Assembly: GCF_001667945.1 (NCBI RefSeq)
Contig: NZ_LZJK01000153.1
Location: 18,741 to 82,740 of the forward strand
Direction of reading: 5' to 3'
DNA from: Mycolicibacter sinensis
GTDB taxonomy: Bacteria > Actinomycetota > Actinomycetes > Mycobacteriales > Mycobacteriaceae
Length of the DNA stretch: 64,000 nt
In this document: in pieces, positions 25,535 to 33,741 of the stretch
Layout of the letters: each line of letters starts with the position of its first letter
Position numbering within the stretch: the stretch's first letter is position 1
Notes under the pieces: model-generated
Told to the model about the DNA's origin: nothing
What the model saw: only the letters and a program-made list of their open reading frames with translations
Databases searched by the model: none
Made by a program: the position numbers and the translations under genes

Positions 25535-26443
25535 GTGCGGCCATCGATGCTTCTGCTGACCATCGTCATGGTGATGTCGACGGTGGTGTTCGGCTGCGAC
25601 GAGAAGGTCTACGGCGCCGCCGCCACCCGGCCCCCGCAGTACCGGGCGCCCGAGGTGGCGCCGGTGGCCACCGCGATCGAAGCGCCCCGAGCACCCGCGA
25701 TCCCCCCGGCCGCGGTGGTCGACGGGCTGGCGGCACGCATGCAGGACGCCACCGAGGAAGCCGCCAAGGCCGGTGCCAACATCTCGGTGGCCGTGCTGGA
25801 CCGGATCTCGCACCAACTGGTCACCAACGGCAACACACGGCCCATCGCCACCGCCTCGGTGGCCAAGCTGTTCATCGCCGACGACCTGCTGGTCCACCAG
25901 TCCGAAGCCACATTGTCGGCCGACGACCAGGCCGCCCTGGATGTCATGCTGCGTTCCTCCGACGACGGGGCCGCCGAGACGTTCTGGAACCTGCACGGCG
26001 GCAACGCGATCGTCACCCGGGTGGCCAGCCGCTACGGCCTGGCCGGTACCGCCCCGCCGTCCAACGGTGCCTGGTGGAACACCATCAGCACCACCCCGGA
26101 CCTGGCGCGCTACTACGACATGCTGCTCAATGGCTCCGGCGGCCTGCCGGCGGACCGGGCGGACATGATCATCAACGACCTGGCGCAGTCCACCCCCACC
26201 GGCATCGACGGCTACCCGCAGCGGTTCGGGATTCCGGAGGGCCTGTACAACGAGCCGGTGGCCGTCAAGCAGGGCTGGATGTGCTGCATCGGCAACAACT
26301 GGATGCACCTGTCGACCGGCGTAGTCGGCGCCGACCGTCGCTACGTGGTGGTGATCGAGTCCCTCCAGCCCAGCGACGACGCCACCGCGCGTGCCACGAT
26401 CACCCAGGCGGTCAAGACGATCTTCCCCGGCGGCCGGATCTAG
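25535..26443 (+). CDS. LppW-like exported lipoprotein with a beta-lactamase-like fold
   Basis: A 302-residue lipoprotein, start GTG 25535 with GAGGAGG upstream. The signal peptide ends in a lipobox VVFGC with acylated C21. After a Pro/Ala-rich linker (about 30-60) comes a serine-hydrolase-like domain with an SxxK motif (S108-V-A-K111 in TASVAKLFIADD) and VKQGWMCCIGNNWMHLSTGVV in the place of the KTG region. It may be a catalytically altered penicillin-recognising protein. Position beside rplS and trmD matches Rv2905 (lppW). Confidence 0.85.
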   Translation: MRPSMLLLTIVMVMSTVVFGCDEKVYGAAATRPPQYRAPEVAPVATAIEAPRAPAIPPAAVVDGLAARMQDATEEAAKAGANISVAVLDRISHQLVTNGNTRPIATASVAKLFIADDLLVHQSEATLSADDQAALDVMLRSSDDGAAETFWNLHGGNAIVTRVASRYGLAGTAPPSNGAWWNTISTTPDLARYYDMLLNGSGGLPADRADMIINDLAQSTPTGIDGYPQRFGIPEGLYNEPVAVKQGWMCCIGNNWMHLSTGVVGADRRYVVVIESLQPSDDATARATITQAVKTIFPGGRI

Positions 26444-26461
26444 ACCCGGATCTGGACTTCG

Positions 26462-27151
26462 CTACTCCCCCAACAGATCCGGGCGACGCTGCCTGGTCCT
26501 CTGCAGCGCGGCCTCATGGCGCCAGGCAGCGATCCGCGCATGGTCTCCGGAGAGCAGCACTTCGGGAACATCCAGTCCGCGCCAGCTCGGCGGCCGGGTG
26601 TAGCTCGGCCCCTCCAAGAGTCCGGCGCGGTCGGGGGAATGCGAATCATCGTGGCGTGACGCCGGATTGCCCAACACTCCGGGCATCAGCCGCAGCACCG
26701 CCTCGAGCATCACCAGCACCGCAGCCTCGCCGCCGGCCAGCACATAGTCGCCGATCGAGACCTCTTCGACCCGCATCCGCCGGGCGGCGTCATCGGCGAC
26801 CCGTTGGTCGATGCCTTCATAGCGGCCGCAGGCGAACACCAGGTGCTGTTCCTGGCTCCACCGCTGGGCGGTGGCCTGGTCGAACCGTACACCGGCTGGT
26901 GTGGGGATGACCAAAACTGTTTGCTGCGAACAAATTTCGTCAAGCGCTTCGCCCCACACCGGCGCCTTCATCACCATCCCCGGCCCACCGCCGTAGGGGG
27001 TGTCGTCAACCGAGCGGTGGACGTCGTGGGTCCAGCGCCGCAGATCGTGAACGCCCAACTCGACCATTCCGGACTCGATCGCCTTGCCCGGCAACGACTG
27101 CCGGATCGGGTCCAGATAAGCGGGAAAGATCGTCAGAACATCGATTCTCAT
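26462..27151 (-). CDS. trmD: tRNA (guanine37-N1)-methyltransferase
   Basis: A 229-residue SPOUT methyltransferase that makes m1G37 in tRNAs and prevents frameshifting. The motifs MRIDVLTIFPAYLDP, DDTPYGGGPGMVM, CGRYEGIDQRV and the trefoil-knot segment SIGDYVLAGGEAAVLVMLEA are all intact. Start is ATG 27151. It follows rimM after three bases, in the conserved rpsP-khpA-rimM-trmD operon. Confidence 0.97.
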   Translation of the reverse strand: MRIDVLTIFPAYLDPIRQSLPGKAIESGMVELGVHDLRRWTHDVHRSVDDTPYGGGPGMVMKAPVWGEALDEICSQQTVLVIPTPAGVRFDQATAQRWSQEQHLVFACGRYEGIDQRVADDAARRMRVEEVSIGDYVLAGGEAAVLVMLEAVLRLMPGVLGNPASRHDDSHSPDRAGLLEGPSYTRPPSWRGLDVPEVLLSGDHARIAAWRHEAALQRTRQRRPDLLGE

Positions 27152-27154
27152 CGA

Positions 27155-27676
27155 CTACCCGCCCAGGTCCAGCAGGCCGTCGGGTGGATCGATCTGCACG
27201 GTCTGGTCGGCCAGTGACACCGACGGCACGATCGCGCTGACGAACGGAACCAGCAGCTCCCCGCCATCGGTCCGCTTGATCGCCAGCAGTTCGCCGGCGG
27301 CGGTGTGCAGCACCTCGGTGACGGTGCCGACCCGCTCCCCCGTCGTGGTGCAGACGGTGAGCCCTTCGAGCTGGTGATCGTAGTAGGTGTCCGGTTCGGT
27401 GATCGGCGGCAGCTCAGCCGAGTCCACGACGAACACGGTGCCGCGCAACGCATCCGCACCGTCGCGGTCCGCGACCCCGGCTAACCGCACCAGCAGTCGC
27501 GCGCCGTGCGGACGCGCGGATTCGACGACGTAGTCGCGCGGCGGCCCGCCCTTCTGGTGGGCGTGCAGGGTCGCGCCCGGCGCGAACCGGAGTTCGGGGT
27601 CGTCGGTGCGGACCTCGACGACGACCTCGCCGCTGATGCCGTGGGCTTTGACCACCCGCCCGACCGTCAGCTCCAT
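27155..27676 (-). CDS. rimM: 16S rRNA processing protein RimM
   Basis: A 173-residue assembly factor for the head of the 30S subunit. The N-terminal RimM barrel (MELTVGRVVKAHGISGEVVVEVRTDDPELRFAPG) is followed by a PRC-barrel domain (YYDHQLEGLTVCTTTGERVGTVTEVL ... PFVSAIVPSV). Start is ATG 27676. It lies between the KH-domain gene and trmD. Confidence 0.95.
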   Translation of the reverse strand: MELTVGRVVKAHGISGEVVVEVRTDDPELRFAPGATLHAHQKGGPPRDYVVESARPHGARLLVRLAGVADRDGADALRGTVFVVDSAELPPITEPDTYYDHQLEGLTVCTTTGERVGTVTEVLHTAAGELLAIKRTDGGELLVPFVSAIVPSVSLADQTVQIDPPDGLLDLGG

Positions 27677-27687
27677 GAGCCGGCCGG

Positions 27688-27930
27688 CTACCGGTCGGTG
27701 TCGACCACGTCCACGCGGATGCCGCGTCCACCGATACCGGCAACGAGGGTGCGCAACGCGGTGGCGGTACGACCGCCGCGACCGATCACCTTGCCGAGAT
27801 CGTCGGGGTGCACGTGCACTTCGACGGTGCGGCCCCGCCGGTTGGTCACCATGTCGACCCGGACGTCATCCGGGTTGTCGACGATGCCGCGCACCAAGTG
27901 CTCGACGGCATCTGCCACCACGGCACTCAC
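27688..27930 (-). CDS. khpA: KH-domain RNA-binding protein KhpA
   Basis: An 80-residue single-KH-domain protein. The RNA-binding GxxG loop is in VIGRGGRTATALRTL. Start is GTG 27930, eight bases after the rpsP stop. KhpA acts with KhpB as a small-RNA-binding pair and influences growth and cell shape in other bacteria. Counterpart of Rv2908c. The operon context with ribosomal protein S16 suggests a role linked to ribosome assembly. Confidence 0.93.
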   Translation of the reverse strand: MSAVVADAVEHLVRGIVDNPDDVRVDMVTNRRGRTVEVHVHPDDLGKVIGRGGRTATALRTLVAGIGGRGIRVDVVDTDR

Positions 27931-27938
27931 GACCGCGC

Positions 27939-28430
27939 TCAGCTCTCGGCGGCCGGCTCGGCGGCCTCAGCAGCCGGGGCCTCGGCCGGGGCGTCCTCAG
28001 CCGTGGCCTCGTCCTTGGCCTTCTTGGCCTCCCCCGCCTTGGGAGCCTTCTTCTTCTTGGCGGTGGTGGCCTCCGTGGTCGGACCACCCTCGGCCTCGGC
28101 CAGCGCGGCGTTGAACAGCTCCAGCTTGCTCGGCTTGGCCGGCTTGACCTTCAGCTTGCCCTCGGCGCCGGGCAGGCCCTTGAACTTCTGCCAGTCACCG
28201 GTGATCTTCAGCAGCTTGAGCACCGGCTCGGTGGGCTGGGCCCCGACCGACAGCCAGTACTGGGCGCGCTCCGAGTCGATCTCGATCAGGCTCGGCTCTT
28301 CCTTCGGGTGGTAGCGGCCGATGACCTCGATGGAGCGGCCGTCCCGGCGGGTGCGCGCGTCGGCGACCGCGATGCGGTACTGCGGATTGCGGATCTTGCC
28401 GAGCCGGGTGAGCTTGATCTTGACAGCCAT
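27939..28430 (-). CDS. rpsP: 30S ribosomal protein bS16 with long Ala/Glu-rich tail
   Basis: A 163-residue protein. The first 80 or so residues are the bS16 fold (MAVKIKLTRLGKIRNPQYRIAVADARTRRDG, IGRYHPKEEPSLIEI). The rest is a low-complexity tail rich in Ala, Glu, Pro and Lys, a mycobacterial feature. Start is ATG 28430. It is the first gene of the rpsP-khpA-rimM-trmD operon. Two small hairpins lie 20-55 bases upstream of the start. Confidence 0.96.
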   Translation of the reverse strand: MAVKIKLTRLGKIRNPQYRIAVADARTRRDGRSIEVIGRYHPKEEPSLIEIDSERAQYWLSVGAQPTEPVLKLLKITGDWQKFKGLPGAEGKLKVKPAKPSKLELFNAALAEAEGGPTTEATTAKKKKAPKAGEAKKAKDEATAEDAPAEAPAAEAAEPAAES

Positions 28431-28449
28431 GAGTCACTCCTGGGTAGCA

Positions 28450-28484
28450 CGCTGCAATTCAGCGATACCGGCGGATTTGCCGGT
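28450..28484 (-). promoter_or_regulatory. Two adjacent hairpins in the rpsP leader
   Basis: Read on the minus strand, ACCGGC-AAATCC-GCCGGT (28484-28467) is followed by CGCTG-AATTG-CAGCG (28464-28450). Both are perfect small stems and lie directly ahead of the rpsP start. They could be a leader control structure for the operon or chance stems in GC-rich DNA. Confidence 0.3.
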
Positions 28485-28584
28485 GTCCGGTTTTGCCTCG
28501 CGTGTATGACCACTGCGCGGTACGTAACCGCACGGCGGACAGCCGCCTATTGTGCCAGAACCGGCCCGTTGCGCCGAAATCGCC

Positions 28585-29004
28585 TCAGGGCAGCTTCTCG
28601 AAGCACTTGGTCTCGACGCGCCGGGTCATCCGCCAACCGCCGTCGGTCCGGACGAACTCGTCGTCGTACCACAGGCCCAGCAGCATGGTCGCCGGCTGCT
28701 CCCCACCGAAGACCATCGGGTTGAAGCAGAAGGTGCGCGCGGCGGCGGTGTCTCCGTCGACCCGGATCGACGGCAGGCCCAGCATGTGGGCGTAGCCGGC
28801 GAAGTTCGGCAGCACCTCCGCCAGCCAGGCCTTCACCTGCGGGTAGCGCCCGTCGATACCGCCCATCGCGCGGTAGTCGATGTAGGCATCGGCGGTGAAG
28901 ACCGCGTCGAGGTCGTCGAAGTTGCGGGTGTCGATGGCGGTGGAGTAGTCGACCAGCAGCTGCTGGATCTGCCACCGGTCCGACATTTCGGCCTGGCTCA
29001 GCAT
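28585..29004 (-). CDS. SnoaL-like (NTF2-fold) protein, Rv2910c-like
   Basis: A 139-residue cone-shaped NTF2-fold protein: LVDYSTAIDTRNFDDLDAVFTADAYIDY is the typical start of SnoaL-like domains, with a C-terminal LLGLWYDDEFVRTDGGWRMTRRVE strand pair. Members act as isomerases, hydrolases or ligand carriers; the substrate here is unknown. Start could be ATG 29004, with GAGGA only one base away, or ATG 28986 (MSDRWQIQQLL); a further GTG upstream is also possible. It is divergent from the carboxypeptidase gene. Confidence 0.75.
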   Translation of the reverse strand: MLSQAEMSDRWQIQQLLVDYSTAIDTRNFDDLDAVFTADAYIDYRAMGGIDGRYPQVKAWLAEVLPNFAGYAHMLGLPSIRVDGDTAAARTFCFNPMVFGGEQPATMLLGLWYDDEFVRTDGGWRMTRRVETKCFEKLP

Positions 29005-29041
29005 TCCTCGATTCAACACCACGCCGGTAAGGTAACCGGCC

Positions 29042-29914
29042 ATGCGGAAAATTCTGGCCGCACTCGCGGCTGTGCTGACCGTGTTCGTCACTACCGCGGT
29101 GACCGCTTCCGCCGATGTCGCCCAGCCCCTCGGTTCGGCACCGATTCCGGCCGGCCCCGCCCCGAACTGGCTCATCGCCGACCTGGACTCCGGACAGGTG
29201 CTCGCCGAGCAGAACGGGTACGCCGTCACCCCGCCGGCCAGCACGATCAAGGTGCTGCTCGCGCTGGTGGCGCTCGACGAGCTGAACCTCGACGACACCG
29301 TGGTCGCCAGCCCGGCCGACACGCAGGTGGAGTGCAACTGTGTCGGCATCAAACCCGGCCACGCCTACACCGCGCGCCAGCTGCTCGACGGCCTGCTGCT
29401 GGTGTCGGGCAATGACGCCGCCAACGCGCTCGCGGACATGCTCGGCGGGCCGGAGGCGACCGTGGCGAAGATGAACGCCAAGGCTGCCGCGGTCGGCGCC
29501 ACCGCCACCCACGCCAGCACGCCGTCCGGCCTCGACGGCCCCGGCGGCCCCGGCGCAACCACCCCGCACGACCTGGCGGCCATTTTCCGGGCGGCGCTGG
29601 CCAACCCGGCGTTCGCCCAGATCACCGCGCAGCCCTCGGCGATGTTTCCCACCGAGTCCGGCGAGCGGCCGATCGTCAATATGAACGAGCTGCTGGCCCG
29701 CTACCCCGGTGCGATCGGCGGCAAGACCGGCTTCACCGACGCCGCCCGCAAGACCTACGTCGGCGCGGCAGCGCGTGACGGCCGCCGGTTGGTGGTCGCG
29801 ATGATGTACGGGCTGATCCACGAAGGTGGCCCGACCTACTGGGATCAGGCCGCCGCGTTGCTGGACTGGGGTTTCGCGCAGGGCCCGCTCTCCGGCGGCG
29901 TCGGCAGCCTGTAG
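29042..29914 (+). CDS. dacB2: D-alanyl-D-alanine carboxypeptidase, DacB2-like
   Basis: A 290-residue exported low-molecular-weight penicillin-binding protein that trims peptidoglycan stem peptides. A signal peptide covers about residues 1-24. The three active-site motifs are intact: SxxK at S67-TI-K70 in PPASTIKVLLAL, SxN at S122-G-N124 in VSGNDAAN, and KTG at K228 in IGGKTGFTDAA. Start is ATG 29042. Counterpart of Rv2911 by position next to the Rv2910c homologue; Rv2912c-Rv2914c (including pknI) are missing downstream. Confidence 0.9.
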   Translation: MRKILAALAAVLTVFVTTAVTASADVAQPLGSAPIPAGPAPNWLIADLDSGQVLAEQNGYAVTPPASTIKVLLALVALDELNLDDTVVASPADTQVECNCVGIKPGHAYTARQLLDGLLLVSGNDAANALADMLGGPEATVAKMNAKAAAVGATATHASTPSGLDGPGGPGATTPHDLAAIFRAALANPAFAQITAQPSAMFPTESGERPIVNMNELLARYPGAIGGKTGFTDAARKTYVGAAARDGRRLVVAMMYGLIHEGGPTYWDQAAALLDWGFAQGPLSGGVGSL

Positions 29915-29925
29915 GCCGGCGCGAC

Positions 29926-30993
29926 TCAGTACACCCGGCCGCGCAGCATCACCAGATCCGGGCGGCCCAGCACGTCCGGCCCGCCGCGCGGGTCCTCGGC
30001 GAAGCAGAGCAGGTCGGCCGGGGCGGCGTGTTCCAGCCCCGGCGCGCCCAGCCAGCGCCGGGCCGCCCAGCAGGCCGCGCCCAGTGCCTCGGTGGCGCTG
30101 AGCCCGACACCTGTCAGGGCATGCACTTCGTCGGCGATCCGGCCGTGGGAGATCATGCCGCCGGCGTCGGTGCCGGCGTAGATCGGCACCCCGGCCTCTC
30201 GGGCGGCGCCGATCCGTGAGCGGCAGCTGGCATGCAGCGCCCGCATGTGCGCGGCGTAGGTCGGGTACCTGGCCGCCGAATCGGCGATCCCGGGGAAGTT
30301 CTCGATATTGATCAGCGTCGGCACCAGCGCGGTGCCGTGGGCCAGCATCAGCGCGATGATGTCGTCGGTGATACCGGTGCCGTGCTCGATGCAGTCGATG
30401 CCGGCGTTGATCAGCCCCGGCAGAGCATCCTCCCCGAAGACGTGCGCGGTGACGCGGGCCCCGTTGGCGTGCGCGGCATCGATGGCGGACTTCAGCACGT
30501 CGTCGGACCACAGCGGCGCCAGGTCGCCGATCCCCCGGTCGATCCAATCCCCGACCAGTTTCACCCAGCCGTCGCCCCGACGGGCTTGGGCTGCAACGGC
30601 TTCCGGCAGTTCAGCCTCGTCGTCGACGTCCAGGCCCAGCCCGGGAATGTAGCGTTTGGTGCGCGCCAGGTGCTGCCCGGCGCGGATGATCCGCGGCAAG
30701 TCGTCGCGGGAATCGAAGCCGCGGGTGTCGATCGGTGAGCCGGCGTCGCGGATCAGCAGCACCCCGGCACGACGCTCGGTTTCGGCCTGGCGCAGCGCCT
30801 CGTCAGCGTCGACCGGGCCGCCCGGACCGATTCCGATATGGCAGTGCGCGTCGACCAGGCCCGGAAGGATCCAGCCGTCAGCGAAGACGGTCTGGGCGCC
30901 GTCGACCGGCTCGAGGCTGACCCGGCCTTCGACGATCCAGTACTCCACTGGAGTCTCATCGGGCAGCCCGCGGCCGCGAACGTGGAGCGCCAA
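29926..30993 (-). CDS. Amidohydrolase-family enzyme (Rv2915c-like)
   Basis: A 355-residue metal-dependent hydrolase. Ligands expected of the family are visible: HxH in LVDAHCHIGIG, a lysine in GWVKLVGDW that may be carboxylated, histidines in RVTAHVFGEDA and CIEHGTGI, and aspartate in YAGTDAGGM. Substrate not identifiable; relatives act on cyclic amides or imides. Start is TTG 30993, one base after the ffh stop, which suggests translational coupling. In M. tuberculosis the same gene follows ffh. Confidence 0.85.
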   Translation of the reverse strand: MALHVRGRGLPDETPVEYWIVEGRVSLEPVDGAQTVFADGWILPGLVDAHCHIGIGPGGPVDADEALRQAETERRAGVLLIRDAGSPIDTRGFDSRDDLPRIIRAGQHLARTKRYIPGLGLDVDDEAELPEAVAAQARRGDGWVKLVGDWIDRGIGDLAPLWSDDVLKSAIDAAHANGARVTAHVFGEDALPGLINAGIDCIEHGTGITDDIIALMLAHGTALVPTLINIENFPGIADSAARYPTYAAHMRALHASCRSRIGAAREAGVPIYAGTDAGGMISHGRIADEVHALTGVGLSATEALGAACWAARRWLGAPGLEHAAPADLLCFAEDPRGGPDVLGRPDLVMLRGRVY

Positions 30994-30994
30994 A

Positions 30995-32554
30995 CTACTT
31001 CTGGCCCGGGAAATTCAGCTTGGACAGGTCGAAATCGGCCAGCCCGGGCGGCAGCTCGTTGAGCCCCTCGGGCATCTGCGACAGATCCGGGAAACCGGCC
31101 GGCATGCCCGGCCCGAATGGACTGCGCACCTTCGGCGGGGTGGGCCCGCGCTTCTTGCCGCCCTTCTTGCCCTTGCCCTTCGCGGCTTTGCGGGTACTGC
31201 TCTTGCGGCCGAGCCCGGGCAGACCCATCCCGCCCATCATCGACGACATCATCTTGCGGGCCTCGAAGAACCGGTCGACGAGCTGATTGACCTCCGAGAC
31301 GCTGACCCCGGAACCGTTGGCGATGCGCAGCCGGCGGGAGGCGTTGATGATCTTCGGGTCGGCCCGCTCGGCGGGCGTCATGCCGCGGATGATCGCCTGC
31401 AGCCGGTCGAGGTGGCTGTCGTCGACGGCGGCCAGCGCGTCCTTCATCTGGCCCGCCCCCGGCAGCATGCCCAGCAGGTTGCCGATCGGGCCCATCTTGC
31501 GGATCGCCAGCATCTGCTCGAGGAAGTCCTCCAGCGTGAGCTCCCCGGTGCCGATCTTGGCGGCGGCCTCCTCGGCCTTCTGCGCGTCGAAGACCTGCTC
31601 GGCCTGCTCGATCAGGCTCAGCACGTCACCCATGCCCAGAATGCGGCTGGCCATCCGGTCGGGGTGGAAGACGTCGAAGTCCTCCAGTTTCTCGCCGGTG
31701 GACGCGAACAGGATCGGCGCGCCGGTGACCTCCCGCACCGACAGCGCCGCGCCACCGCGGGCGTCGCCGTCGAGCTTGGTCAGCACCACACCGGTGAAGC
31801 CGACCCCCTCGCGGAAGGCGTCGGCGGTGGTGACGGCGTCCTGGCCGATCATCGCGTCCAGCACGAACAGCACCTCGTCGGGCTGGACCGCGTCGCGGAT
31901 GGCGGCGGCCTGGGCCATCATCTCCTCGTCGATGCCGAGCCGCCCGGCGGTGTCGACGACGACGACGTCGAAGTGTTTGGCTTTGGCTTCGGCCAGGCCG
32001 GCGGCGGCGACGGCGACCGGGTCACCGATGCCGATCTGGGCCTCGTGCGCCTGCGCGGAGGTGCCCGGATGCGGGGCGAAGACGGCGACCCCGGCGCGCT
32101 CCCCGACCACCTGCAGCTGGTTGACCGCCCCCGGGCGCTGCAGGTCGCAGGCCACCAACAGCGGGGTGTGCCCCTGGCCGCGCAACCAGGTGGCCAGTTT
32201 GCCGGCCAGAGTGGTCTTACCCGCGCCCTGCAGACCGGCCAGCATGATGACCGTCGGCGGGGTCTTGGCGAACGCGAGTGTGCGGGTCTGCCCGCCGAGG
32301 ATGCCGATGAGCTCTTCGTTGACGATCTTGACGACCTGCTGGGCCGGGTTGAGGGCACCGGAGACCTCCGCGCCCTTGGCGCGGTCCTTGATCCGGCCGA
32401 TGAACTCCCGCACCACCGGCAGCGACACGTCGGCTTCCAGCAGTGCCAGCCGGATCTCCCGCGCGGTGGCGTCGATGTCGGCGTCGGTCAGACGTCCCTT
32501 GCTGCGCAGTCCCTGCAGGGCCGAGGTCAACCGGTCGGAGAGCGATTCAAACAC
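30995..32554 (-). CDS. ffh: Signal recognition particle protein Ffh
   Basis: A 519-residue SRP54 GTPase that binds signal sequences of nascent membrane proteins and 4.5S RNA. An N domain (MFESLSDRLTSALQGLRSKG) precedes the G domain, with Walker A in LAGLQGAGKTTLAGKLA, DTAGRLGIDEEMM and TKLDGDARGGAALS. A methionine-rich M domain (KMMSSMMGGMGLPGL) and a basic, Pro/Gly-rich tail follow. Start is GTG 32554. Works with FtsY at 48391-49635. Confidence 0.96.
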   Translation of the reverse strand: MFESLSDRLTSALQGLRSKGRLTDADIDATAREIRLALLEADVSLPVVREFIGRIKDRAKGAEVSGALNPAQQVVKIVNEELIGILGGQTRTLAFAKTPPTVIMLAGLQGAGKTTLAGKLATWLRGQGHTPLLVACDLQRPGAVNQLQVVGERAGVAVFAPHPGTSAQAHEAQIGIGDPVAVAAAGLAEAKAKHFDVVVVDTAGRLGIDEEMMAQAAAIRDAVQPDEVLFVLDAMIGQDAVTTADAFREGVGFTGVVLTKLDGDARGGAALSVREVTGAPILFASTGEKLEDFDVFHPDRMASRILGMGDVLSLIEQAEQVFDAQKAEEAAAKIGTGELTLEDFLEQMLAIRKMGPIGNLLGMLPGAGQMKDALAAVDDSHLDRLQAIIRGMTPAERADPKIINASRRLRIANGSGVSVSEVNQLVDRFFEARKMMSSMMGGMGLPGLGRKSSTRKAAKGKGKKGGKKRGPTPPKVRSPFGPGMPAGFPDLSQMPEGLNELPPGLADFDLSKLNFPGQK

Positions 32555-32891
32555 GCAGCCAGCCTATAACTGCTCCCCGCGCGAGCCGGCAGGCGAAGGG
32601 GACCTCGCGGCAGACCGCGTGGTGCAGCGGACGCCGCCACCGCGATATCCCGAACACGTATTATGACCGCGAGGTTAGATAAATTGCACAGTTAATCGCG
32701 AGATTCGCGCCCGTTAAACAAGGGTTTCAGAGCTTTCACGCTCCGCTTGTTTTCGTTAAAGATACGCACTCAGCTGCTAATTAAATGTTACCGATCACTG
32801 CGGTCGCTCTAATTCTGCAATGCTTCCTCGCATCGACAGTCAGCCCATCGGATCTCTCGGTTTCCGGTTCGATTCGCTCCGAGGAGAACAC
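32555..32891. other. Intergenic, A/T-richer region upstream of the PE gene
   Basis: 337 bases with no supported gene. From about 32640 to 32820 the sequence is clearly richer in A and T than its surroundings, with stretches such as CTAATTAAATG. It contains a weak hairpin, AAACAAG (32716-32722) with CTTGTTT (32746-32752). It should hold the ffh and PE promoters. The composition suggests an insertion boundary. A strong ribosome-binding site GAGGAGAA is at 32881-32888. Confidence 0.45.
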
Positions 32892-33713
32892 ATGTCATTT
32901 GTGAAAGCGGCGCCTGAAGCAATGACCTCAGCCGCGGGCGAGCTGCAGGGCATCGGCGAAGCCCTCGCCGCACGGAGCGCCTCGATACGAATCCCCACCA
33001 CCGCCATTGCCCCGGCGGGTACGGACCCGGTCTCCCAACTGCAGGCGGCGGTGTTCGCGACCTACGGCAGCCTCTACCAGTCGATCAGCGACCAAGCGGC
33101 GGTCGTTCACCAGCAGCTCGTGGGTGCCCTTGGGCAGAACGCCGTTGCGTACTCCACCGCCGAGGCGACCAACCAGTCCGCGACGTCGCTGGACGCGGCG
33201 ATCCAGGGGTTCTTGACCGACATCCTCGGCGTCCCGACCAGCGGCAGTTCTTCGCTGCTGTCCGGCAACGCCGCCAATATCGGCAACATCGGAATGGGTA
33301 ACTGGGCCTCTGCCTGCTCGGCCCTGCTCGGCCTGGCCGGCGGCGGTCTTCTCGACTTTCCCGAAGAGGTCGCCGCCGAAGCAGGGAGCCTGGTCGGGTT
33401 CGACCAGGCCATGCCGGCCGGCGCGGCGGGGCCGGCGGCCGGCGTGGGTGCGACACCGGCCGGGTTGGCACAGGCCACCGCAATGGGCGCCTCGGCCGCG
33501 CCGAACTGGGCCGGCGAAGGCGCCGCCGCGGCGGGCGCCACTCCGGCCCGTCCGGCGACCGCGAGCGCAGTCGCCCCGCACGCCACGCCGAGCCTGGCAG
33601 CCGTACCGGCCGCCCTGCCGTCGGCGGCACCCGGCGACCGCGGCATCGGAAGATTCGGCGCGCCGCGCTATGGCGCCAAGCCCACCGTCGTACCCAAGCA
33701 GCCCGCGGTCTAG
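32892..33713 (+). CDS. PE-family protein with an Ala-rich C-terminal region
   Basis: A 273-residue protein. Residues 1-95 are a PE domain (MSFVKAAPEAMTSAAGELQGIGEALAARSAS) ending in the type VII export signal YxxxE (YSTAE). The remaining part is Ala/Gly/Pro-rich and ends RYGAKPTVVPKQPAV. PE proteins pair with PPE proteins and leave through ESX (type VII) systems, most often ESX-5. Start ATG 32892 follows GAGGAGAA. The PPE partner gene begins 28 bases after the stop. The C-terminal RYGxKPTV motif, normal for PPE-SVP proteins, is shared with the partner. Confidence 0.9.
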   Translation: MSFVKAAPEAMTSAAGELQGIGEALAARSASIRIPTTAIAPAGTDPVSQLQAAVFATYGSLYQSISDQAAVVHQQLVGALGQNAVAYSTAEATNQSATSLDAAIQGFLTDILGVPTSGSSSLLSGNAANIGNIGMGNWASACSALLGLAGGGLLDFPEEVAAEAGSLVGFDQAMPAGAAGPAAGVGATPAGLAQATAMGASAAPNWAGEGAAAAGATPARPATASAVAPHATPSLAAVPAALPSAAPGDRGIGRFGAPRYGAKPTVVPKQPAV

Positions 33714-33741
33714 CCCCGCCCGACGAGGATCGGATACCCGC

